DNA of 32,486 nt from Candidatus Staskawiczbacteria bacterium (GTDB taxonomy: Bacteria; Patescibacteriota; Minisyncoccia; Minisyncoccales; Staskawiczbacteraceae). Below are positions 26,701-32,486 of this stretch, piece after piece. Below the pieces are notes generated by a model that saw nothing but the letters and a program-made list of their open reading frames with translations, was not told where the DNA came from and did not search any database. The position numbers and the translations under genes are program-made. Numbering within the stretch: position 1 is the first letter of the stretch; each line of letters opens with the position of its first letter. Location: contig CAIMDW010000028.1 of NCBI GenBank assembly GCA_903839895.1, positions 1 to 32,486 on the forward strand, written 5' to 3'.

Positions 26701-26964
26701 CAAATGATTTCTTTTTGAGTCAATATTTGGTCTCTTGTCTGTCAGTTTTTCAAAAGCCACATAAACTTCGCATCCGATTATCGGCTTTATTCCTTTGGCC
26801 TTTGCTTTCTTATAAAACTCAACTGCGCCATACATTACTCCGTGATCGGTCAAAGCAATGGAATCCATTCCTAGCTCTTTGGCATAATCCAAAAGCTCGT
26901 CGATTTTCGGCAAACCGTCCAGTAACGAATAATGCGAGTGTACGTGAAGATGTGTGAATTTCAT
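23785..26964 (-). CDS. dnaE: DNA polymerase III subunit alpha
   Basis: FTHLHVHSHYSLLDG PHP; GPGRGSAGGSIVAYLTGI; PDIDMDFADRRRDEVI; start reassigned to the ATG at 26964. Confidence 0.96.
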   Translation of the reverse strand: MKFTHLHVHSHYSLLDGLPKIDELLDYAKELGMDSIALTDHGVMYGAVEFYKKAKAKGIKPIIGCEVYVAFEKLTDKRPNIDSKRNHLILLAKNEQGYKNLVKLVSIAHLDGFYYKPRIDEEILEKYADGLIGLTACIQGKIPMLLIGNKIEEAEETAKKYEKFFGKGNFYLELQHHANIPQQAVANKKLIELSKKTGIPLVATNDLHYLRKEDSEAQDVLMLINTGSDINDPERLSMTQDNFSMYSPEEMADFFKENPEAIENTQKIADMCDFKMELGKTKLPRFPLPEGKTAEEYLEELAYAGLEKRYGGDNDPKIMERLKYELSVIEKTGFAGYFLIVQDFVNWAKEKRIIVGPGRGSAGGSIVAYLTGITNVDPIKHNLLFERFLNPERISMPDIDMDFADRRRDEVIKYVAEKYGTDHVAQIITFGTMAARAVIRDVGRALQYTYSYCDTMAKLIPMGMDLDETLEKVDEFKNMYETDPMATRLIDLGKKLEGVARHASTHACGVVISADPLDELVPVQHPKESEVGILTQFEGHSIEDLGLLKMDFLGLKNLTIIEDTLARIYVLHDKLSIDLDKIPENDPKTYKLLQEALTTSVFQLESDGMKRYLKELVPSSFEDITAMVALYRPGPMQFIPDYIERKHGNQTITYIHPKLEPILKDTFGICIYQEQLMKIAQEVCGFTLGEADVLRKAVGKKIKELLDAQKSKFINGAVDNGATKKVAQELWTWILPFAAYGFNKSHSAAYATIAYQTAYLKAHYPVEFMASVLTSERNDVERISFLIDECKKMNVEVLAPNINESLKNFAVVEGKNQIRFGFLAIKNVGANIAEAIVEERKVAGKFESIGDFIHRVKSKDLNKKSMEALIKSGAFDEFAERNQLLGNLEKMLEIAREKTKNGNSNQMGLFASVKISSHDIKLEPATPATEFEKLGWEKDLLGLYVSSHPLNSFKKLFEKRTVQISKVDATYVDKKIIVGGMIASIKKIITKKGQPMLFMKVEDLSGKVEVVIFPNLLERNPRALQENKIVFVAGRVDDRNGEIKIVADDVQEILIPREA

Positions 26965-26996
26965 AATTGTGTGATATTTTATTTTACTCTTTACGG

Positions 26997-27005
26997 TGTT
27001 AAAAT
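26997..27005 (+). promoter_or_regulatory. Extended -10 TGT-TAAAAT, 6 nt before the ATG at 27012
   Basis: GGTGTTAAAATCAAGCAATG. Confidence 0.45.
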
Positions 27006-27011
27006 CAAGCA

Positions 27012-27608
27012 ATGAAACAGCCGAATTTTTCTGAAGAAAAAAAAATGTGGAAAAAAGGATTTGAACGAGTTGCTGGCTTGGATGAAGCGGGCAGGGGTCC
27101 TTTGGCGGGACCGGTTGTGGCAGCCGCCGTTGTGGTTTTAGATTATAAAAAATTTAAACTTAAAAATATAAACGACTCAAAAAAGCTTTCCGGAAAACAA
27201 AGGGAATTTATTTACGAAAAAATTATTTCAGATAAAAATATAAAATGGGCGATTGCCGTTGTTTCAGAAAAAGTGATTGATAAAATAAATATTTTGCAGG
27301 CGACAAAACTGGCAATGCAAAAAGCAACTAAAAATTTGGATTGCGATTTTTTGCTGATAGATGGAAATTTCAAAATAAAATCTGATGTTTTGCAGATGTC
27401 AATAATAAAAGGCGACAGCAAAGTTATTTCCATTGCAACGGCCAGCATTATTGCAAAAGTTACCCGCGACAGGCTTATGAAAAAAATGCATAAAAAATAT
27501 CCGCAGTATGGATTTGAAAAGCATAAAGGATACGGCACAAAATTGCATATGGAAATGCTGGAAAAATTCGGCGCTTGCCAGATTCATAGGCTGTCATTTT
27601 ACCATTGA
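27012..27608 (+). CDS. rnhB: Ribonuclease HII
   Basis: VAGLDEAGRGPLAGPVVAAAVV; NDSKKLSGKQRE; KHKGYGTKLHMEML. Confidence 0.95.
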   Translation: MKQPNFSEEKKMWKKGFERVAGLDEAGRGPLAGPVVAAAVVVLDYKKFKLKNINDSKKLSGKQREFIYEKIISDKNIKWAIAVVSEKVIDKINILQATKLAMQKATKNLDCDFLLIDGNFKIKSDVLQMSIIKGDSKVISIATASIIAKVTRDRLMKKMHKKYPQYGFEKHKGYGTKLHMEMLEKFGACQIHRLSFYH

Positions 27609-27642
27609 AAAAAGATATCCACAGTATTGACTCGGCAAAATA

Positions 27643-27651
27643 TGGTAGAAT
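27643..27651 (+). promoter_or_regulatory. Extended -10 TGG-TAGAAT, 8 nt before the ATG at 27660
   Basis: TATGGTAGAATAACCTAATATG. Confidence 0.5.
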
Positions 27652-27659
27652 AACCTAAT

Positions 27660-28247
27660 ATGCAGCCAAAAACTACTTTTTGGATTTTAACTATAGTGGC
27701 GGCCATTATTGCGCTCTTGGCCGGTTTTTTGTTTTTAAATTTTGCCATAAAGCCTTATGTGGGCTCGTCAATTTCTTCATGCCAAAATTCTTCGTGCGTC
27801 CAAAAAATGGCCAGCTTGTGGGGATTCAATCCGGCCCGTTGCAGTCAGTTGACATCTTTGGATTCAAAAAATAATTGTTATTTTGATTATCAGGCTTATA
27901 ATTGGCAGTCTGAAGGAAAAAAATACACAACAAATTGCGACAATATAAAAGATGTGGACCTGGTAATAGAATGCTATTCCATAAAATATAGGAAAAAAAT
28001 TCCGTTTTTGAAAGGAAGCTATGTAGACTCAATTAATTGGGCCATAAATACTCAGGATATGGGCTTGTGCGATAAAATATCAGATCAGAAGCTGAAGCAA
28101 GAATGCATAAATGGGGTTGTTGTTGTAAAGAATGCAATTTCGCAAAAAAAACCGGCAGAATGCTACGATGTAAATTTTGATATTTCCAATTTTGCAAGAA
28201 AAATTTGTTCGGCAACTGCGGCGGCGGCTTTAAAAAACAAAAAGTAA
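27660..28247 (+). CDS. Secreted/membrane-anchored hypothetical protein, Cys-rich
   Basis: N-terminal TM helix; spaced Cys residues; adjacent to the large surface protein gene. Confidence 0.65.
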   Translation: MQPKTTFWILTIVAAIIALLAGFLFLNFAIKPYVGSSISSCQNSSCVQKMASLWGFNPARCSQLTSLDSKNNCYFDYQAYNWQSEGKKYTTNCDNIKDVDLVIECYSIKYRKKIPFLKGSYVDSINWAINTQDMGLCDKISDQKLKQECINGVVVVKNAISQKKPAECYDVNFDISNFARKICSATAAAALKNKK

Positions 28248-28250
28248 TTC

Positions 28251-30671
28251 ATGGCTTTTAAAAAAAAATCCAAATATATTTATTCTGCATTGGTGGTATC
28301 ACTTGCATTTTTGTCGATATCCGCAGTTTTTTATTTTGGTTTATTAAAAGCTCCAATGGTTATTGCCGGTCCGCACTGCAATTCAAGCGATTTTTCATGC
28401 GGAGATATTTGCTGTCCGAAATGCATGGATATATGGTGCATACAAACAGTGGGATGCAGCGATGCAACAGATACGCTTCCAATGTGTGGGCCGAATGATG
28501 ATCCCGCATGTTGTGATTTGGCGGCTACCGGTCAAGCTTCAAGTGGTCCCGCAGGTTCTGGTGGGTATACTTGCGTTTACAACAAAGTTGGCACCTGCAT
28601 TACTGGCGGAGGCACGGGAGGAGGTGGTGGCGGAGGCGGCAGCGGTAGTAACGACTATAGTTCTGATTCATCTTCGGACAGCAGTTCGGATTCAAGTTCA
28701 GATTCATCTTCAGACAGCAGTTCGGATTCAAGTTCCGATTCATCTTCAGATAGCAGTTCTAGCTCTTCTAGTTCAAGTTCTTCAAGTTCTAGTTCTTCTA
28801 GTTCTAGCTCTTCTAGCTCAAGTTCGAGTTCTAGTTCTTCGAGTTCGAGCTCTAGTTCAAGCTCATCAAGCTCTAGTTCTTCCAGTTCTAGCTCTAGTTC
28901 AAGCTCATCAAGCTCGAGCGAGCCTCCAAGCAGTTCATCGATAAGTTGTTCTGGATCAAATGATTGCATGAATTATCCTCCATACGCTTCAAATCTAGCG
29001 GAGATTTCAAATTTTTCGTGCCCTCTTCCTGATAGAACAGATCGCGCAGGGACAGTGTCTTTCCAATGGACTTACTATGACGGCGGATCTGGCGAAGGGG
29101 AAACGCAATATCAGCTTCAGGTTTATAGTTCTGATCCGGATTCAGCAGAAATCAATATAAGCCGTACTGTCAGCCCTTCATTACCAAACGGCACTGTCAA
29201 TACTGAAGATAATGATGGAAATTATTTTTTAGTAAATCCATTTAATGCAGTTTCTGGCGGAGGTTATCTGACTTACGGGAAAACTTATAATATTCGCATA
29301 AAAGTTTGGAATATTTACGGCGAGTCAGATTGGGAAAATTTAGGCACTTATACAACGCCAGCAAATTCTTTGCCTAATCCGAGTTTTAATGTCAATCCTT
29401 CCAACGCAGCTCCAGGCAGGCAAATTTTATTTGCAGATTCATCCATTTGCAGAAAATCAGACAATAGCGCTTACAATTGCAAAACTCAAGTTAATGGATA
29501 TGTAAATTATATTTGGGATTTTGGCGATAGCTATTGCAATAAACATCCTTTAGATGCGATGTGTAAAAAAATAGGCGATAACATTTATTCATATTCTAGC
29601 GGAAATATATATAACACACAATTGCAAGTTTGTGATTCTATGGGGTGCTGTGACGCGCCGCACGAATCTGTAACGATCACTTCCGGTTCGCATTGCGACA
29701 GTTCAAGCCCGTCAAAGTGCACTGCAAACGGGCATGGCAAAGAATGCAGTTCCGATCCTGATTGCTCTGGCCAACAGCCGGTTTGCAATGCAAGCAATAA
29801 ATGCGTGATTGGGGGGACAGGATGCATATGCGACACAGTTGGAAGCTTGGGCGACTCCCAGTGCGGAGCTTATTCGGTTAATCCGACATGCAATAGCGCC
29901 GGCCAATGCATTGCTTGCGGAGGCGGAGCTGTATGCAGCTTAGCAAATAATTTGGGTGACGGCCGAAACAGCGGTTGCGTGCCTTCGGCGATAAATTTGT
30001 CTCACACTCCGCCAGATTGTTCAAACGAAGTATTTTTTAATTGGCAAAACTATAATTTTACCGCTAGTACCGATTCGAGAATTTATTTACAAGTAACAGA
30101 CACTTCCGATTCAAGCGTTGCGATTAGCAGAGTTATATGCGGTACAGATACAACTTCCCAATATTCAGATACTAAGATGTCAAACCCCATAATATCAGCT
30201 ACTATGGGGTGCGATGGTATTATTTATGCTTATCCAGATGTGCTTTTATATGGAAAAACTTATAGATGGAAAGTTAAAATTTGCAACAATGCAAGCAATT
30301 GCAGTGCATGGATAATTGAGCCATCAGTAGTTACAACTTCGGCCCACTCTTTCCCTGATGTTAAATTTACAAATATTGCGTCGGCTGTTGTCGGCAGTTC
30401 GGTAAAATTCACCGATAATTCAAAATGTTACAATTCTCCGACTGGCAATTGCAAAGACGCTTCAGGAGTAACATATACTTGGAGTAATGTAAATAATAAT
30501 CCTGCTATCCATACAGTTGGTGATATAACTTCGAATGCGTATTCTAGCGCAGGAGAATTTTCTCCAAGCCTGATGATTACAGATGATGTGGGTACTTGCT
30601 CTGCTAATGGTTCTTTAGAAATCACCAAAAAAGGAACTTTGCCAGGTTGGAAGGAAATCAATCCTTTTTAG
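28251..30671 (+). CDS. Large secreted surface protein: signal/TM, Gly linker, Asp-Ser/poly-Ser stalk, duplicated FN3-like/PKD-like modules
   Basis: N-terminal TM; SSSD repeats; PSFNVNPSNAAPGRQILFADSS...YIWDFGDS PKD-like; second copy VKFTNIASAVVGSSVKFTDNS. Confidence 0.85.
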   Translation: MAFKKKSKYIYSALVVSLAFLSISAVFYFGLLKAPMVIAGPHCNSSDFSCGDICCPKCMDIWCIQTVGCSDATDTLPMCGPNDDPACCDLAATGQASSGPAGSGGYTCVYNKVGTCITGGGTGGGGGGGGSGSNDYSSDSSSDSSSDSSSDSSSDSSSDSSSDSSSDSSSSSSSSSSSSSSSSSSSSSSSSSSSSSSSSSSSSSSSSSSSSSSSSSSSSSSSSEPPSSSSISCSGSNDCMNYPPYASNLAEISNFSCPLPDRTDRAGTVSFQWTYYDGGSGEGETQYQLQVYSSDPDSAEINISRTVSPSLPNGTVNTEDNDGNYFLVNPFNAVSGGGYLTYGKTYNIRIKVWNIYGESDWENLGTYTTPANSLPNPSFNVNPSNAAPGRQILFADSSICRKSDNSAYNCKTQVNGYVNYIWDFGDSYCNKHPLDAMCKKIGDNIYSYSSGNIYNTQLQVCDSMGCCDAPHESVTITSGSHCDSSSPSKCTANGHGKECSSDPDCSGQQPVCNASNKCVIGGTGCICDTVGSLGDSQCGAYSVNPTCNSAGQCIACGGGAVCSLANNLGDGRNSGCVPSAINLSHTPPDCSNEVFFNWQNYNFTASTDSRIYLQVTDTSDSSVAISRVICGTDTTSQYSDTKMSNPIISATMGCDGIIYAYPDVLLYGKTYRWKVKICNNASNCSAWIIEPSVVTTSAHSFPDVKFTNIASAVVGSSVKFTDNSKCYNSPTGNCKDASGVTYTWSNVNNNPAIHTVGDITSNAYSSAGEFSPSLMITDDVGTCSANGSLEITKKGTLPGWKEINPF
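28665..28758 (+). repeat. 36-nt tandem repeat encoding DSSSDSSSDSSS, about 2.5 copies
   Basis: GATTCATCTTCrGACAGCAGTTCGGATTCAAGTTCm at 28665 and 28701, partial at 28737. Confidence 0.85.
28756..28920 (+). repeat. Low-complexity poly-serine tract (AGY/TCN codons), with a 26-nt exact repeat at 42-nt spacing (28848, 28890)
   Basis: AGCTCTAGTTCAAGCTCATCAAGCTC occurs twice. Confidence 0.85.
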
Positions 30672-30692
30672 CCGTTTTTTATCAAAACAAAT

Positions 30693-30724
30693 AAACAGCC
30701 CGCAGGTCTTGACGGGCTGTTTTG
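30693..30724 (+). terminator. Intrinsic terminator
   Basis: AAACAGCCCG-caggtcttga-CGGGCTGTTTT. Confidence 0.85.
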
Positions 30725-30852
30725 GTAATTGTATGCTTAATATAGCACTGGGAAAATGCTGTACTGTCAAGATAAAACAGCCTATTCCCACATTTGAAAA
30801 CTAATACATTCTTTATTTGAATTTGGAGTAAATGCTATGAAAGGGGACTGCC

Positions 30853-31818
30853 ATGAAGATCACTAGGGCGATGTTATTTTTTATTGTGTTTTTTGTGGTG
30901 TGTCCCACAGTTTTGGGCCAAACATACACCACAACAAACTGGACAGACATTGATCCTCCAGGCGCAGTTGGCGCATATGCAGGCGGCATTTATAAAAACA
31001 CCGTCATAATCAACTGGAGTGATTCAACTGGTAAATCGCGGGCTTCAGTGTGGAAAAATGGTAATTTTACGGAGATTGTCGTGGCTGACGCATTTTACGA
31101 CCTTTGGCTTCAGTCAATCTGGGAGTCGACGATTGTAGGTTGTTATATAGATGTTAATTACCTTGCTCATTGGTTCACAGTCAATGACAATGGGTCAGGC
31201 TTTTCACTCTGTAATATCCAGGGAAATGTAGGCGCAATCCACGGACAGAAAATGGTGGGAGCATACTTTTCAGACAATTTCTCCCATTTATATGTGAGTA
31301 ATATGGATGGAAGCGGCAAAACCGTTTTTAACGGTTATCAAACCACCTTTACTACTCCGCTTTGCATGGGAGGATTTGCGATTGGCGGAGAATGCATACG
31401 GTATTACTCTGGAACAGCTTGGCAGGATGGGTTCATCTGCGGTTGGGATGGGTTAGGTTGGAAAACCATCAATCCAGTTCGAGTAACAGCTGATCCTACT
31501 GTGCCCCATAATACGACAGTGTCGTCAGTGGGCGATGACGGATTGCTTTTTGGGTCATACGATATTTGCGGCGATTTCGGAACAAGGGGATTTGTTTGTG
31601 ATTCCAATGGGAATAATTGGTTCACAATTGAGTACCCAAATCATCCTGCTGGAACAGTTGTAGGCATTACAGTTTATGGCCGATACCAGGACAAGTTCGT
31701 AGGCTACCACGGCACTCCACCAAGTGGAGATGGCAGCAATCATGCATATATTGCCACAATTCCTCAACTCTCGCCAAAGAGGAATGCGGCAAATCCAAAT
31801 TGGAGAATGTACGAGTAG
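30853..31818 (+). CDS. Secreted hypothetical protein with repeated extracellular motifs
   Basis: Signal peptide MKITRAMLFFIVFFVVCPTVLGQ; repeated NWTDIDPPGAVGAYAGGI / GWKTINP / NWFTIEYPNHPAGTVVG elements. Confidence 0.7.
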   Translation: MKITRAMLFFIVFFVVCPTVLGQTYTTTNWTDIDPPGAVGAYAGGIYKNTVIINWSDSTGKSRASVWKNGNFTEIVVADAFYDLWLQSIWESTIVGCYIDVNYLAHWFTVNDNGSGFSLCNIQGNVGAIHGQKMVGAYFSDNFSHLYVSNMDGSGKTVFNGYQTTFTTPLCMGGFAIGGECIRYYSGTAWQDGFICGWDGLGWKTINPVRVTADPTVPHNTTVSSVGDDGLLFGSYDICGDFGTRGFVCDSNGNNWFTIEYPNHPAGTVVGITVYGRYQDKFVGYHGTPPSGDGSNHAYIATIPQLSPKRNAANPNWRMYE

Positions 31819-31821
31819 AAA

Positions 31822-31850
31822 GCGCCATTGCTTATATGGCGCCCTTTTTT
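31822..31850 (+). terminator. Intrinsic terminator
   Basis: GCGCCAT-tgcttat-ATGGCGC-ccTTTTTT, abutting TATAAT. Confidence 0.85.
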
Positions 31851-31874
31851 TATAATAGATTCCATTTTTTACTA

Positions 31875-31904
31875 TTGACAATATATATTAATTGGTGATA
31901 GGTT
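31875..31904 (+). promoter_or_regulatory. Possible promoter: TTGACA followed by weak -10
   Basis: TTGACA at 31875-31880; TAGGTT 18 nt downstream. Confidence 0.4.
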
Positions 31905-31982
31905 AAAGGTGAGGGTTAAAGAATCTTGCATGTCGCACTGTTCTGTTTAATCTTTAATGTTATTTTACAAGGAGGTAGGTTT

Positions 31983-32411
31983 ATGTTAAGTTTCGTGTCG
32001 AGGCTGGTGGTTTTTCTGGTGGTTCTGGGAGTCCAACAGGATGTCTGGGCGGGTAGCTTATTCAACTCCATCGCACGGGGACAACAAATCTCTGCGACTA
32101 TGAATTCTGGCGACACGTGGACCATCTATTACACCGCAGATGGCACACAGCCAACCCTAACGGCTCTCGAGCCATACGGTTGGTGGGCGGCATTGCTTTC
32201 CAACAGGCCGTACACAACACCAGTAACAGCCATGACTATTTATGTTTTGGGAAATTTGCCAGGTAACAGGTGCGGCTGGATACGTTTGGGGAATTACTGG
32301 ATTACTCCCTGGACGTCTGGGGTGCGGCTTACTGCAGGAAGGTGGTCGCAGTACATGATAGTGATTTCAAACTATCAACAGCCAACCCCCGTTTACTTCC
32401 AAATCCGCTGA
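31983..32411 (+). CDS. Small secreted protein
   Basis: Near-perfect SD AAGGAGGT before the ATG at 31983; signal peptide MLSFVSRLVVFLVVLGVQQDVWA. Confidence 0.75.
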   Translation: MLSFVSRLVVFLVVLGVQQDVWAGSLFNSIARGQQISATMNSGDTWTIYYTADGTQPTLTALEPYGWWAALLSNRPYTTPVTAMTIYVLGNLPGNRCGWIRLGNYWITPWTSGVRLTAGRWSQYMIVISNYQQPTPVYFQIR

Positions 32412-32432
32412 ATTGCGGCATGAACGATGATG

Positions 32433-32475
32433 GGCGGATGCAATGCCGATGATTGTATCCGCCTTATTTTTTTTT
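32433..32475 (+). terminator. Intrinsic terminator
   Basis: GGCGGAT-g-CAAT-gccgatg-ATTG-t-ATCCGCC followed by TTATTTTTTTTTT. Confidence 0.85.
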
Positions 32476-32486
32476 GTTATAAATTA

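Noticed and set aside
28363-28944. Plus-strand ORF in another frame over the Ser-repeat region
   Set aside because: Shadow frame of the repeat; the 28251 frame has a signal sequence and long coherent domains
28655-28969. Minus-strand ORF encoding ELELEELEL repeats
   Set aside because: Mirror image of the poly-Ser codons on the plus strand; no start signals; artefact of low complexity
30735-30770. Minus-strand promoter TTGACA...TATATT
   Set aside because: Spacer is 20 nt and transcription would run at once into the terminator at 30693-30722 with no gene to express
1-32486. Alternative genetic code (UGA recoded as in Gracilibacteria/SR1)
   Set aside because: UGA ends convincing genes (rnhB at 27608, secreted protein at 32411) and no gene needs readthrough
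1-32486. CRISPR array, transposon or prophage
   Set aside because: No regularly spaced direct repeats, transposase, integrase or phage structural genes seen

Overview
The window reads as a chromosomal segment of a Candidate Phyla Radiation (Patescibacteria, probably Parcubacteria-like) bacterium. It is AT-rich and gene-dense, uses the standard code, and most genes lack a Shine-Dalgarno (SD) sequence. Housekeeping blocks: DUF362-ferredoxin, a membrane-anchored glycosidase and malic enzyme; PheRS, GyrB, YbaB, SecE, NusG and L11 (no L1 gene follows); a five-gene thymidylate cassette (dcd, thyA, dcd/dut-like, mazG, folA) followed by gatB; a minus-strand run dnaE, thrS, 538-aa membrane protein, miaB, miaA; and rnhB. 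Accessory material includes a Ser/Asp-repeat surface protein, two other secreted proteins, a SWIB protein and several orphans. No tRNA, rRNA, CRISPR array or transposase was recognised. Main leads: (i) a PheRS with a mitochondrial-like single-chain layout (PheS core plus C-terminal FDX-ACB domain); (ii) several phosphatase or nucleotide-fold proteins with lost catalytic residues, namely a tandem metallophosphoesterase whose second half looks dead, and a divergent pair of degenerate histidine-phosphatase-like genes whose promoters overlap at the -35 box; (iii) at least five genes with a -10 hexamer ending 6-8 nt before the start codon, predicting leaderless mRNAs, against a minority of genes with strong SDs; (iv) structured leader elements in the secE-nusG-rplK operon. 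All family calls are by eye from motifs; no searches were run.
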